From: Saprospiraceae bacterium
Lineage (GTDB): Bacteria > Bacteroidota > Bacteroidia > Chitinophagales > Saprospiraceae
Length of the DNA: 64,000 nucleotides
Reading direction: 5' to 3'
NCBI GenBank assembly: GCA_017985675.1
Contig: JAGNXB010000001.1
Location: forward strand, 248,001-312,000
Shown here piece after piece: positions 8,018-18,700 of this stretch. Both the position numbers and the translations under genes were made by a program. How positions within the stretch are numbered: position 1 is the stretch's first letter; each line of letters begins with the position of its first letter. A model generated the notes under the pieces. It worked only from the letters and a program-made list of their open reading frames with translations, was not told the origin of the DNA and searched no databases.

Positions 8018-9040
8018 TTATTCTTCCAATAGATTAATTGTTAAGATTACCCTGAATACTAACGGTTCATTTTCAATAGATAATGAATAATTGCCGGGAT
8101 ATAGTAGATCTAGTCTTTTGCGGACATTACTCAGGCCTATACCACCAAATCTGCGACCTTCCGGAATAGGCAGTTGCTCAGGTTTGCTGTTAGCTATTGA
8201 AAAATGGATTTGGTTTCCTTTGACAGCTAAATGGATTTCAACATAGCCCTTGGTTAGGACACGTGAAAGGCCATGTTTAAAACTATTTTCTAAAAAAGGT
8301 ATGAACATTAAAGGTGCAATCCGTTGATTCAATATTTCACCTTCCACCTCAAGTAAGACGTCCGCCCGATTGCCATGGCGAAGTTTCTCCAACTCCAAAT
8401 AGTTTTCGATATAGGTGATTTCTCTTTGTAGAGGCACCCATTTCTCATTACACTCATAAAGCATATAACGCATCATATCAGCAAGCCGTAGGACAATTTC
8501 TGGCGCCAGATCCGATTTTTTAATGGTCAGTGCATATAGGCTATTTAACGTATTGAATAAAAAATGTGGATTGATTTGGGATTTCAGAAAGCGCAGTTCG
8601 GATTGCATGGTTTCTGTCCTAATCTTCCGGGTTTCACGCTCGGAGCGGACCCAATCCGAAATGATTTTGACAATAGTGAAAGTCGACGTTATAATGAAAT
8701 TCAACAAGTAGTAACCTGCCTTTTGTTCCAAAACCTGTGCCTGTAATTCAGGATAAGCTCTTGCATTCCAATAAAATACGGTTACCATCAAAGGTGTCAC
8801 TAATAGAATAAGGATGACCAAAAATGCGCCGTAGAGGAGAAGTTTACGTTCATTTAGATACCTTGGAATCAGAAAATAGATATTGCAATAAATAAGTAAG
8901 GCATAAAAAGCAATGCGGATGAACTCATTACCTATGGCAAAGCCAATGGGCAGGACGTTGATTTGCACCTCCAAAAAAGTCAGAATTGCTAGTAGTAGCA
9001 ACCAAAAGAGAATATGGCGTGATACACGTTTATTTTCCAT
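8018..9040 (-). CDS. LytS-like membrane sensor histidine kinase (His_kinase family)
   Basis: A 340-residue protein with four predicted membrane helices in residues about 10-130, no periplasmic sensor domain, then a cytoplasmic kinase. The phospho-acceptor is His159 in the motif QINPHFLFNTLN typical of this kinase family. The ATP-binding part follows, with NSFKHG (N-box) and GGIGLSNVRKRL (G-box). It is the first gene of a two-gene operon with the LytTR regulator. The stimulus is unknown; such short integral-membrane sensors often respond to envelope state. Confidence 0.92.
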   Translation of the reverse strand: MENKRVSRHILFWLLLLAILTFLEVQINVLPIGFAIGNEFIRIAFYALLIYCNIYFLIPRYLNERKLLLYGAFLVILILLVTPLMVTVFYWNARAYPELQAQVLEQKAGYYLLNFIITSTFTIVKIISDWVRSERETRKIRTETMQSELRFLKSQINPHFLFNTLNSLYALTIKKSDLAPEIVLRLADMMRYMLYECNEKWVPLQREITYIENYLELEKLRHGNRADVLLEVEGEILNQRIAPLMFIPFLENSFKHGLSRVLTKGYVEIHLAVKGNQIHFSIANSKPEQLPIPEGRRFGGIGLSNVRKRLDLLYPGNYSLSIENEPLVFRVILTINLLEE

Positions 9041-9414
9041 AAGCTATGACCGTTAAAGGTAAGCGTCAATGTGAAGTCTATAGCTCTAAGATAGATTAAA
9101 GGCTTATTGCAGCCGACGAATGATGCTCAAATGAGGTCAGTCAAAGACTGTGACTATGTCTGTCCATTACTTTCATCACCTAATTCACTTTCGTAGGCAG
9201 GTATAACTTTTCAGACGCACGATTTGTCTGGTGGTAGGTGGGAGTAATGGTGTTGGATTACTTTCCAGGATTGTCAACTTCCATTTCAAAATAGGGTTAT
9301 GATCTTTTAGTGGATATTTGCAGCTAGTCTTGTAAGAAGAGGTTACTTTTAGCTGCCAGATTTCTTCTTATGGACTTAGAGTACATCGTTTAATTTGATG
9401 AATCCAACATAAAC
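9041..9414. other. 374-bp divergent intergenic region
   Basis: It separates the leftward kinase operon from rightward folE and must hold both promoters. I see no convincing full TTTG-N19-TAnnTTTG promoter, no hairpin with T-run and no credible ORF. Confidence 0.5.
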
Positions 9415-10008
9415 ATGAGTACAAATAACAGCGAGGACGTGATGGGTAACCTCTCAGATATGACGGATCGTTTCCACGATTTGTTGGGTTTTATCGGCGA
9501 AAACCATGATCGAGAAGGTCTTCTTAAAACGCCCGAGCGCGCTGCCAAAGCAATGTTATTCCTCACACAAGGATATCGGCAGGATCCGGCTGCTGTTTTA
9601 CGTTCAGCCATGTTTCGCGAGGATTATAGTGAGATGGTCCTGGTAAAGGATATTGAAGTTTACTCAATGTGTGAACATCATTTGTTGCCATTTTTTGGAA
9701 AAGCGCATATAGCCTACATCCCTGATGGCTATATTGTCGGGCTTAGTAAGTTACCTCGCCTTGTTGATATCTTCGCACGGCGGTTGCAAGTTCAAGAGCG
9801 GTTGACCATGGAAATCCTGGAATGTGTCCAAGATACACTGAAGCCCTTAGGTGCTGCCATTGTCATTGAAGCACAACATATGTGCATGATGATGCGGGGC
9901 GTTGAAAAACAAAATTCTTCGACGACTACCTCAGCCTTTACAGGGGTTTTTCGCAATGAAACAACTCGGGCAGAATTCCTTAATCTGATCGATAAACGGC
10001 TCCGATGA
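9415..10008 (+). CDS. folE: GTP cyclohydrolase I
   Basis: A 197-residue protein that converts GTP to 7,8-dihydroneopterin triphosphate, the first step of folate and pterin synthesis. Zinc-site residues are visible as Cys86 and His89 in [13 protein letters not shown], plus a second Cys in [10 protein letters not shown]. The last third carries the usual active-site stretch around [11 protein letters not shown]. Length and motif order fit the family. folP lies 4 kb downstream on the same strand but not in one operon. Its product is also the normal substrate of 6-pyruvoyl-tetrahydropterin synthases, relevant to the PTPS-like gene at 34.9 kb. Confidence 0.96.
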   Translation: MSTNNSEDVMGNLSDMTDRFHDLLGFIGENHDREGLLKTPERAAKAMLFLTQGYRQDPAAVLRSAMFREDYSEMVLVKDIEVYSMCEHHLLPFFGKAHIAYIPDGYIVGLSKLPRLVDIFARRLQVQERLTMEILECVQDTLKPLGAAIVIEAQHMCMMMRGVEKQNSSTTTSAFTGVFRNETTRAEFLNLIDKRLR

Positions 10009-10148
10009 TGCGTATACCGATTATTTAAGCTTTCTATATTCGGCATTTTCTGTTATTTAGCGTTTTGTGTGAACCACGGAATCGGTCAGGACTACCCAAT
10101 ACTACGAATTCGTGCCCGTATGTGAATACCAAACAAAAATATTACTAA

Positions 10149-11027
10149 ATGAAAGCATATGTTTTTCCTGGACAAGGAGCCCAGTTTTCTGGAATGGGAT
10201 TGAGTTTGATTGATGCATCAGATAAGGCGAAGCAATGGTTTGACAGGGCGGATGAAATAATGGGATTCGAGCTTAGTCAAATCATGTTTTACGGCTCGGA
10301 GGAAGAATTGAGAGAAACCCGCGTAACCCAACCGGCTATTTTTTTACAATCCGTTGCCAGCGCCTTTCTTGCAGGAAGTCAATTTCAACCCGCTGCTGTT
10401 GCCGGGCATAGTCTGGGTGAATTTAGTGCGTTAGTTGCAGCAGGTGCAATATCATTTGAAGACGGACTGATGCTTGTTAAAGAAAGAGCACTTGCAATGC
10501 AAGGGGCGTGTGACCTTGTCCCTGGAACAATGGCAGCTATTCTAGGATTACCGGATGAGGTAATTGAAGAAGTATGTGCGCAAATCAGTGAAATTGTCAT
10601 TCCTGCAAATTATAACGCACCAGGTCAATTAGTGATTAGTGGCAGTGTGGCAGGTGTCGAAAAAGCTGTTGCAGCACTAATCGAAGCAGGCGCTAAGCGT
10701 GCAGTTTTATTGCCAGTTGGTGGAGCGTTTCACAGTCCTTTGATGGAACCAGCCAGGGAAAGGCTAGCTAAAGCTATTACAAATACCCATTTCACACAGC
10801 CTGTTTGTCCCATATACCAAAATGTAACAGCGATGGCAGAAACAGACACGGAGTATATCAAAAATAACCTTATTGCTCAATTAACAGCCCCAGTCCTATG
10901 GACTCAATCCGTCCATCAAATGGTACAGGATGGTATGAATGAATTTGTAGAAGTAGGTGGCAAGGGAAGTGTTTTAAGAGGCATGATACGTAAAATTGAA
11001 CCTGAAGCATCTCTTTCTGCTTTATAA
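10149..11027 (+). CDS. fabD: Malonyl-CoA:ACP transacylase
   Basis: A 292-residue cytoplasmic enzyme that moves malonyl groups from CoA to acyl carrier protein for fatty acid synthesis. The nucleophile elbow GHSLGE places the active Ser at residue 88, and the catalytic His is His195 in GGAFHSPLM. The N-terminal FPGQGAQ motif is intact. Full length for the family. The AlgH-family gene follows after 12 bp, so the two are probably co-transcribed. Confidence 0.96.
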   Translation: MKAYVFPGQGAQFSGMGLSLIDASDKAKQWFDRADEIMGFELSQIMFYGSEEELRETRVTQPAIFLQSVASAFLAGSQFQPAAVAGHSLGEFSALVAAGAISFEDGLMLVKERALAMQGACDLVPGTMAAILGLPDEVIEEVCAQISEIVIPANYNAPGQLVISGSVAGVEKAVAALIEAGAKRAVLLPVGGAFHSPLMEPARERLAKAITNTHFTQPVCPIYQNVTAMAETDTEYIKNNLIAQLTAPVLWTQSVHQMVQDGMNEFVEVGGKGSVLRGMIRKIEPEASLSAL

Positions 11028-11039
11028 TGGAAAGAGGTT

Positions 11040-11615
11040 ATGAAACATTCAACATCGCAAGGTTTGAAAAATATTAAGGCAGGCCAACTTTTGTTAGCTG
11101 AACCATTCATGGCGGATCCCTATTTTAACAGGTCTGTTATCCTTTTGTGTGAACATAATGCAGAAGGTTCTTTAGGTTTTATCATCAATAAACCGTTGGA
11201 TATACAGGTAAATGACCTCTTACAGGATTTTCCTCAAATTGATTTATCGGTTTCTTATGGTGGTCCTGTTCAAACGGATACTATACATTTTATTCATAAT
11301 CTTGGTGATCTCTTGGAAGAAAGTGTTCCAATTTTACCTGGTATTTTCTGGGGTGGTTCTTTCGACAAATTAAAATTTTTGGTAGACAATCAATTGGCCT
11401 TACCTTCAAATCTTCGATTCTTTGTAGGGTATTCAGGTTGGACAGAAGGGCAGCTTCAGGAAGAAATGAAATTCGGGTCTTGGTTGCCAGCTGAAGCCGA
11501 TTCAAATTATATCTTTAAAGATGAACCGGGCCAATTATGGCAACGAATTCTTGACCATAAGGGTGATGTGTACAGTGTCCTGGCCCGAATTCCTGAGTCA
11601 AACCTCCTGAATTAA
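11040..11615 (+). CDS. YqgE/AlgH family protein (UPF0301)
   Basis: A 191-residue protein with the family signature: N-terminal GQLLLAEPFMADPYFNRSV, then LCEHNAEGSLGFIINKPL, GGPV and the GYSGWTEGQLQEE stretch. The family is widespread and structurally known, but its biochemical role is not settled; AlgH in Pseudomonas is linked to alginate regulation. It follows fabD by 12 bp and ends before a convergent M23 peptidase gene, with no clear terminator between. Confidence 0.9.
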   Translation: MKHSTSQGLKNIKAGQLLLAEPFMADPYFNRSVILLCEHNAEGSLGFIINKPLDIQVNDLLQDFPQIDLSVSYGGPVQTDTIHFIHNLGDLLEESVPILPGIFWGGSFDKLKFLVDNQLALPSNLRFFVGYSGWTEGQLQEEMKFGSWLPAEADSNYIFKDEPGQLWQRILDHKGDVYSVLARIPESNLLN

Positions 11616-11674
11616 TAGTAATTTTCCTTCTGGTATTAATTGCAATCAGTCGACGACGATGGTTTTTTTTGAAC

Positions 11675-12979
11675 TTAAGGCGTTACAACATCACGTCGAG
11701 CGATTTCCTTACTTTGTCGAATACTTTCGCGGAAGGTAGGGATCGTAGATAAAGAGGACACAAAGCGGTCTCTATGTTCAAAATATTCAGCCAGCATTTC
11801 TTTAGGTAAAGGTTTTGATTCTGGCAGTTTTTCCCTGATTGGATTAACCTGCTTGCCATTCTTCCAAAACCTGAAACAGACATGTGGTCCTGTAGCCAAC
11901 CCGGTGGCGCCTACATATCCAATGACTTGACCTTGTCTGACACGCGTTCCAGCTTTTATTCCTTTAGCAAAACGTTGCATATGTAAATACTGGGTTTCAT
12001 AAGTGCCAGTATGCCTGATACGAACAAAATTGCCATTCCCGCCACGGCGAGCGGCTTCAGTAACAGTTCCGTCGGCTACTGCTAAGATCTCTGTCCCATA
12101 AGGTGCAGCGAAATCGGTGCCCAGGTGTGGCCGCCGTATTTTCAGGATGGGATGCAACCGGCTACTCGAAAAATAAGAGGAAATCCGAGAAAATCGAACC
12201 GGCGCCTTAAGAAACATACTTTTCATTGGCCGGCCTGCAAGATCGTAGTAGCCTTTGATCGCATCCTTTTCATAATAGATAGCATGGTAGGTACTATCTC
12301 CCTGATGAAATGAAATGGCTTGTATCTTACCCAAACCTATTCGTTCGCCACCGAGTTGGTCTTCTTCATAGATGACTTTGAAATGATCACCTTTTTGCAG
12401 GTGGTGAAAATCCACTGCACATTCTAATGCCGCTTCCAATCCTATGATAAGGGGAATGGGCATTTCCCCCTCAATCATCGCATTCCAGAGTGAGGATCTT
12501 ATTTCCCCTGAACGTCTCTGGATGACTACATTTACAGGTCTTTCAATCTTCTCAACGATAGGCTGATTATCGATTTTGATTTTGTATGAGCGGTAAGGTC
12601 CAGGCTCATATATAAGCCATGATACGTCACAAGTTTTTGGGTCTTTAAAAACATAAAAGCGATGACCTTGCCTCAATGCCTTTAAATTAAACGCTTCACT
12701 ACAGGAAGTAATCAGCTTATGCTGCAATTGATTGGGAACGCCTAATTCTGAAAGTAAAGATCCAAGGATGTCATTGTTCTTGACGGTACGCGATTCCACG
12801 ACATAATGGTCCAAGGCTAGACCATCATAAAATGCAGGTAATGTGACATGAAAGAAACCTTCTTGTTTTGCTTGGTTTGATCCTAATTGAGTGCTGAGAA
12901 TCAATAGTATACCCAGAATACCTGCGCAGGCAACGAGTAAGGTGAAGAGGTTATATTTAAACGTTTGGTTAATTCGCAT
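11675..12979 (-). CDS. M23-family envelope peptidase, zinc-ligand variant
   Basis: A 434-residue protein with one N-terminal membrane helix (residues 10-32), a middle region with folds seen in MepM/OapA-type proteins, and a C-terminal LytM/M23 domain (about 265-400). The first zinc motif is intact (His285 and Asp289 in HLGTDF) and the catalytic His333 is in YLHM. The usual HxH of the last motif reads GPHVCF, so His366 is kept but the second His is Cys368. Active members cut peptide cross-links of peptidoglycan; Cys could still bind zinc, or the protein may be a scaffold or activator. A hairpin CAGGGC/GCCCTG lies in its presumed 5' leader (12995-13017). Confidence 0.85.
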   Translation of the reverse strand: MRINQTFKYNLFTLLVACAGILGILLILSTQLGSNQAKQEGFFHVTLPAFYDGLALDHYVVESRTVKNNDILGSLLSELGVPNQLQHKLITSCSEAFNLKALRQGHRFYVFKDPKTCDVSWLIYEPGPYRSYKIKIDNQPIVEKIERPVNVVIQRRSGEIRSSLWNAMIEGEMPIPLIIGLEAALECAVDFHHLQKGDHFKVIYEEDQLGGERIGLGKIQAISFHQGDSTYHAIYYEKDAIKGYYDLAGRPMKSMFLKAPVRFSRISSYFSSSRLHPILKIRRPHLGTDFAAPYGTEILAVADGTVTEAARRGGNGNFVRIRHTGTYETQYLHMQRFAKGIKAGTRVRQGQVIGYVGATGLATGPHVCFRFWKNGKQVNPIREKLPESKPLPKEMLAEYFEHRDRFVSSLSTIPTFRESIRQSKEIARRDVVTP

Positions 12980-13184
12980 TCCAGCTCAGCACAACAGGGC
13001 GAAAAATAGTTGCCCTGACTTCAAGGACTGCCAAAAATAGCGTTTGTGTGTCATTTTTCCATCTTCATGGCTGATAGAACAAAGACTTTAACATTTTAAT
13101 GGTTTTAAAAAAGTGATAATTTGCTTTAATTTAAATTTGTAAAGTGAATATAATCAATTATTAGTGTAATGTAATCTACAATTA

Positions 13185-13769
13185 TTATTTAATGATCACA
13201 GCTTCGAAAAAAAGTTCGTTACCAAGACGAGGCGTAATGCTCTTTTCCGAAATATCCATATGAATAATGTTAAAATATGGCAGGAAGATTTCAAGATATT
13301 CGGATTTGGTGCCGCCAAATGGGGGACCGGCATGATCAAAGGCAGACGCAAACAACAAACCAGCCAGTTTACCACCAGGATTTAATAAGGAAGCACATTT
13401 TTTGGCATAATCAGACCTCCTTTTTGGATCAATCGCACAGAAAAACGTTTGCTCGAGTATAAGATCGAATTTGCCCTCCAATTCAAAAAAATCGCTTACC
13501 ATCAAGTGATAGGAAGGAAAGTCCGGTGCAATTTCCTTAAATGTTTTAAAGGCTCCCTCTGCCCAATCGCAGACAAAAACGTTCCGAAATCCATGTTGGT
13601 GAAGCCACGCAGCCTCATGTGCTTTACCTGCCCCAGGTATTAGAATACGGATTTGATCTGAGGGAATATTTGACATGTATTCCAATACGGCCGGGCTTAT
13701 TCCATCAATATCCCACGGGGTATTTCCCTCCTCATAACGGGATTGCCAGTATCTTGCATCTAGATTCAT
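13185..13769 (-). CDS. Thiopurine-methyltransferase-like SAM methyltransferase
   Basis: A 194-residue class I methyltransferase. It opens with the TPMT-family pattern YWQSRYEEGNTPWD, then a SAM-binding loop ILIPGAGKAHEAAWL and the acidic end of strand 2 in VCDWAEGAF. Members methylate sulfur, selenium or halide acceptors or small hydrophobic molecules; the substrate here is not readable. It is transcribed divergently from folP with only 27 bp between start codons, so promoters overlap. Its 3' side is about 200 bp of AT-rich non-coding sequence. Confidence 0.85.
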   Translation of the reverse strand: MNLDARYWQSRYEEGNTPWDIDGISPAVLEYMSNIPSDQIRILIPGAGKAHEAAWLHQHGFRNVFVCDWAEGAFKTFKEIAPDFPSYHLMVSDFFELEGKFDLILEQTFFCAIDPKRRSDYAKKCASLLNPGGKLAGLLFASAFDHAGPPFGGTKSEYLEIFLPYFNIIHMDISEKSITPRLGNELFFEAVIIK

Positions 13770-13796
13770 AATCTCCTTAATTGTGATCCTAAAGGT

Positions 13797-14675
13797 ATGC
13801 GTAATCCACTATGGAATCCTCGATCTACGATCAATTGTCGGGGAAAATTAATTTCCCTGAAGGAACCCATTATTATGGGTATCCTTAATAGCACCCCTGA
13901 TAGTTTTTATAACAAAAGTCGTCTTATCCATTGTCAGGATGCAGTGGATAGAGCAGGAAACATGATCGTTGAGGGTGTCCACATAGTAGATGTAGGTGGA
14001 TTTTCTTCACGCCCAGGAGCCTTGGAGGTAACCTTTGAGGAAGAATTGGACCGCGTGTTGCCTTGTATTGAAGCAATTCACAAAGCATTTCCTGATCTAC
14101 CTATATCCGTAGATACTTTTCGCAGCAAGGTAGCCAGAGCTGCTATCGGTGCTGGTGCCGGAATGATTAACGATATTTCAGGTGGTGATTTAGATGACGA
14201 AATGTGGCCTCTTATTGCTGAATTACAGATTCCCTATGTGCTGATGCATATGCAGGGTGCGCCATCTAATATGCAATTTAATCCTCAATATCAAGATGTT
14301 ACAGTCGATATATTAGATTATTTTATACATAAAATTTCTCAAATACGTCAACTGGGCATTCATGATTTAATCATTGATCCTGGGTTTGGATTTGGTAAAA
14401 CTACAACGCATAATTTTGAATTGCTCCGTAATTTGCACAGCTTTCGGATTCTAGGTGCCCCACTCCTTATAGGGTTGTCCAGGAAATCACTTATTTGGAA
14501 ATCCTTAGGCATCAATGCGACGCAAGCACTTAACGGGACAAGTGCACTTCATATGGTCGCTTTACAACAAGGTGTTAATATCTTACGAGTGCATGATGTT
14601 GCACCTGCCCGCGAAGTCATACAATTATGGCAATTGCTCAACGCAGATTCCAAATATACCGCAACATTTCTGTAG
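13797..14675 (+). CDS. folP: Dihydropteroate synthase
   Basis: A 292-residue enzyme that joins 6-hydroxymethyl-dihydropterin diphosphate to p-aminobenzoate in folate synthesis; it is the sulfonamide target. Visible motifs are GILNSTPDSF, DVGGFSSRPGA, SVDTFRSKVA, INDISGG and DPGFGFGKT, in the normal TIM-barrel order. The ATG at 13797 gives a normal N-terminus. A hydrolase gene follows after 37 bp. Confidence 0.96.
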   Translation: MRNPLWNPRSTINCRGKLISLKEPIIMGILNSTPDSFYNKSRLIHCQDAVDRAGNMIVEGVHIVDVGGFSSRPGALEVTFEEELDRVLPCIEAIHKAFPDLPISVDTFRSKVARAAIGAGAGMINDISGGDLDDEMWPLIAELQIPYVLMHMQGAPSNMQFNPQYQDVTVDILDYFIHKISQIRQLGIHDLIIDPGFGFGKTTTHNFELLRNLHSFRILGAPLLIGLSRKSLIWKSLGINATQALNGTSALHMVALQQGVNILRVHDVAPAREVIQLWQLLNADSKYTATFL

Positions 14676-14712
14676 CGCTTCCGATGAAATCTTCATATTA
14701 TAAAACGCTGTT

Positions 14713-15669
14713 ATGGATAAATACAAACCTCATGTCATATTCAGGAATGGGCATATAAGTACCATTTATGCTGGATTGATACGACCTAATGCAATTGTAG
14801 AAGGGGGGCAACGTATCCGATTGCAAACACCTGATGAAGATTTTTTGGATCTTGACTTCTACACAACCGAAAGTACCAGGCTGGTTGTTTTATTACATGG
14901 ACTGGAAGGAAGCAGTACCCGACCGTATATCCAACATATGGTCAATCGATTCAGAAGAGAAGGATGGGATGCCCTGGCTATGAATTTCAGAGGTTGTAGT
15001 GGCCAGCCAAATAACCAGCTCAGGTCTTATCACTCAGGAGAGACTGGAGATCTCTCTTTGGTCCTTGATTGGGTGGGGAACCACAAAAACTATAAGGACA
15101 TTTCAATAATTGGGTTTAGTCTCGGTGGGAATGTGCTAATGAAGTATCTGGGAGAATGTGGTAAGAATACGCCAGTGAATCTTCGAGCAGGTGTTGGGTT
15201 TTCCGTGCCATGCGATTTGGAATCTTCTAATGCCGCGCTAGGCAGAGGTATCAGCAAAGGTTATGCTTTACGTTTTTTACGAACCCTCAAACCGAAGGCC
15301 CTTGCTAAAAATGAGCGTTTCCCGGGTAAATTAGACCGAGAAGCGATAGCCCAGGCTGATTCCCTCGAAGCTTTTGACAACGCCTTCACAGCTCCAGTCC
15401 ATGGATTCAATGACGCAAAAGATTATTGGTCGCGCTCAAGTTGTCTGCCTTATCTCGAACGCATTTGCATTCCTGCCTTACTAGTTCAGGCAAAAGACGA
15501 TCCCTTTTTAAGTCCTTTATGTTTCCCAAATGAACTTATTAAGGACTCGCCTTTTTTGATTTTAGATGCACCCCATCATGGCGGACATGTCGGGTTTCCG
15601 AATCTGCGAAAAGGTTTTTATTGGTCAGAAGAACGTGCATTTGGATTTTGTAGCTCCCACAACACATAA
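14713..15669 (+). CDS. YheT/UPF0017-family alpha/beta hydrolase
   Basis: A 318-residue protein with the family pattern: N-terminal RNGHISTIYAG, oxyanion-side HGLEGSS, MNFRGCSG, nucleophile elbow GFSLGGN and a catalytic His near HHGGHVGF, with an Asp in AKDDPFL. Members are esterases or lipases of mostly unknown substrate. It follows folP closely on the same strand, but family knowledge suggests no folate role. No signal peptide is seen, so it is likely cytoplasmic. Confidence 0.88.
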   Translation: MDKYKPHVIFRNGHISTIYAGLIRPNAIVEGGQRIRLQTPDEDFLDLDFYTTESTRLVVLLHGLEGSSTRPYIQHMVNRFRREGWDALAMNFRGCSGQPNNQLRSYHSGETGDLSLVLDWVGNHKNYKDISIIGFSLGGNVLMKYLGECGKNTPVNLRAGVGFSVPCDLESSNAALGRGISKGYALRFLRTLKPKALAKNERFPGKLDREAIAQADSLEAFDNAFTAPVHGFNDAKDYWSRSSCLPYLERICIPALLVQAKDDPFLSPLCFPNELIKDSPFLILDAPHHGGHVGFPNLRKGFYWSEERAFGFCSSHNT

Positions 15670-15740
15670 ATCGTTAAACGGGTGTTAAGCATCTCCGTTC
15701 ACATACCCTACTTCATCAGAGAAAGTTATACATTGCGTAC

Positions 15741-18700
15741 ATGGATCATAATCCGTCATCCAAGGTTGAGTTCCACCGAATAACGGTTGGCAGACGTATT
15801 TTGCGTCTATTCTTTGGAATCATATTTCTGGCTTTTATTGTTATCGGACTTGTTTTAGTACTGATCCAGTTACCGATTGTGCAACGGGAGGGCGTTTCAA
15901 TGCTAACGAATTTTATTGAAAGTCGAACTGGTTCAAAGGCCTCAATTTCAGGATTTTACTTGACGTGGCGCGGGGAATTGTTACTGGAGGAAGTATACCT
16001 TGAAGATTTGAACGGTGATACACTATTAGTTGCAGACCAAGTAGGTACAAGGATCTTACGTGATTTCCAGGGTCTCATTCAAGGTCGGCTGGCTTTGACT
16101 GACCTTTATATTGGTGGTGCATCATTCCATCTTAAAACCTATGCAGATGGAACCAACAATATTAATTTGTTGCTCAAAAAACTTTTTCCTCCCAAAGCCA
16201 AGCAAAAAAGGAAGCCTTTTGAGCTGGATATTAATTATTTGCGCTTAAATAACTTTGAATTTTCAGATCAAAACTATACAAGTGGAAAAAGACTTACCAT
16301 CCAATCTGGAAAAGCATTTATACAGGTAAAGTGTATCAGTTTTGATCCCCTAGACTTTGAATTTGGCAAGGTAAGGGCGGAGTACCCGATAGTGAATATT
16401 GAACAATTGCCTATAACCGAGGAGACCAGGCAGGTGGAGTCCGTTAAAAAATCCGTTAGGCGCAAAAAAGTGCCCTATAACTTTCGTTTCGACGAATTGG
16501 TTTTGGATAAAGCAAAGTTCATTCTCGAAAGTGGCCGTCTTGCATCAGGTTTGGGCAATACCATCCAGGGTATTGACTTCAACAATTTAAATCTGGATGA
16601 TGTGAATATTAACATCCAACAGTTCACTTTTGACCAGGACCATCTTTACCAGGGGCAAATTGTTGGCATTCAATTAAAAGAAAAATCCGGATTCCAACTT
16701 GATCAGCTTTCTTCAAGCTCGTTTAATATAAGTAGCTCAGGAGCAAGCTTTGCAGGATTGTCAATTCAGACGCCGCATAGTTTAATCGGTGACTCGTTGT
16801 TGTTTAATTACCAAACCTATGCTGATTTCCTCGATTTCAACAACAAGGTCTTGATGGAGGGATATTTCCGACAGAGTCATATCCAAGTGCGCGATCTACT
16901 ATATTTTGCACCAGGTCTGAGGAAATCTGCGATTATCAATCAGAATGAATCGTTGGATATTTCTATCAATGGTTTCATAGGATCCCGTATCAATAATCTC
17001 AAAGGCAAAGATCTGGAAATACGTGCCGCTGATAAAATCAAATTTAAGGGAGATTTTAGTTCACGAAATCTCGCTGTTAAGGGTGAACAATCGTTGAATC
17101 TGAAACTAGATGAACTGAGTACCTCCGTCTCAACACTGAAACAATTAATTCCTGGCTTGAAATTACCAGCATCATTTAGTAAACTTGGAAAATTAAAATT
17201 TTCAGGTCGCTTTGATGGCTTCCTTGTTGATTTTGTTTCCTACGGAACACTCCATACGGCACTGGGCATTGCAAAAATGGATATGCGAATGAACGTCAAG
17301 GGAGGCGTAAATAAGGCAGAATACTCAGGTAACCTTGGTCTCAAACAGTTTGACCTTGCCACTTGGACCGGTAATCCCAAATTTGGGACAGTAACCTTCC
17401 ATAGTATCGTAAGAAATGGTAAAGGGTTGACGCTGAAAAATCTGAATGCTGAGCTGGAAGCAACTATTGATTCAATTGATTATCAGGACTATGTTTACAG
17501 AAATCTTAAAATAAATGGTAAGCTTACCAAGGATAGATTTAATGGACAGTTTGACATAAGGGATGAGGCAGTTGACTTCTTTTTTGAAGGATTTGTGCAC
17601 TATGGTGATTCCTTGCCCCTGTTTGATTTTCGATCAATCATAAATAAGCTGGATCTACACAAACTCAATTTTGTAGACAAACCGCTGGTATTGTCGGGTA
17701 TACTTGATTTTAACCTCCAGGGCAAAAACCTCAATGGCTTAACCGGAACGGCACGTGCCATGAAAGTATTATTATTAACAGCTTCTCAGACTACAGCAAA
17801 GGCAGATTCTGTAATTGTTCGCCTTACCCAACCATCGGCGTTTCAAAGAACGGTAAATATTGATTCTGATTTGGCCAATCTAGAAATGGAAGGGGATTTT
17901 CAATTGCTGGAAATACCCCAAATATTTTTCTCCCGGATGGGTATCCACTTTCCTGAACTTGCCAATCGTTTTAGGATTCCGATTATCCCATCGGATAGCC
18001 TTGAGAGTAAATCGCTACGCTTTGCTGTTGTCGATCGGAACCTTGACGAGTTTATCCGGAATTTCAGCAACCGTATCCCATTTCTGGATGGCGCGACAGG
18101 TAGTGGAAACATTGATCTTGTGAGTGATAAAACAATCGCAGATTTTGTCATTCCACAGCTGCGCTTGAAAGATTATCAACTTCGTGGGTTATCCTTAGCA
18201 ATGAAGGCAGATGGTGTGAAAACCAAAGTTGAAGTATCCATGGATACTTTAGAAGCTGGATCTCAAATCGTCCAGAAAATCAGTGTGGTCTCTGATAGGG
18301 TGGTGGACCAATATGCCGTTAAACTAAACGTCAATGATGTATATCCCTATGGTACAAATATCACTGGTAAGGTTGGGATTGATAGTTCTGGTTACCACAT
18401 TTCAATGGTGAATGATTCACTTGTTTTTACAAATCAGTCTTGGTCAGTAGCTCCTGAAAATATTGTTACTATCGATTCTGGTTTTTTGGCATTGCAAAAT
18501 TTTGTTTTTACCTCGAAAGGTCGTTTGGTGGAGGTGAAAGACATTCAGAACAAAGGATTGATCCTCCACCTGAAAAAATTGGACATGGAGGTTGTTAACG
18601 ATTATTTGAACTATGACAAAATAAAATTTGGAGGTGATCTGAATGTAGACCTCATGGTTAGAGACGTTTTTAAGGTCAATAATTTTGCTGTAATGGTTCA

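Noticed and set aside
9041..9414. Possible small RNA or tRNA in the gap before folE
   Set aside because: No cloverleaf, terminator or conserved fold could be recognised by eye.
13132..13139. TAAATTTG as a plus-strand promoter
   Set aside because: Matches TAnnTTTG but no plus-strand gene starts for over 600 bp; likely chance in AT-rich sequence.
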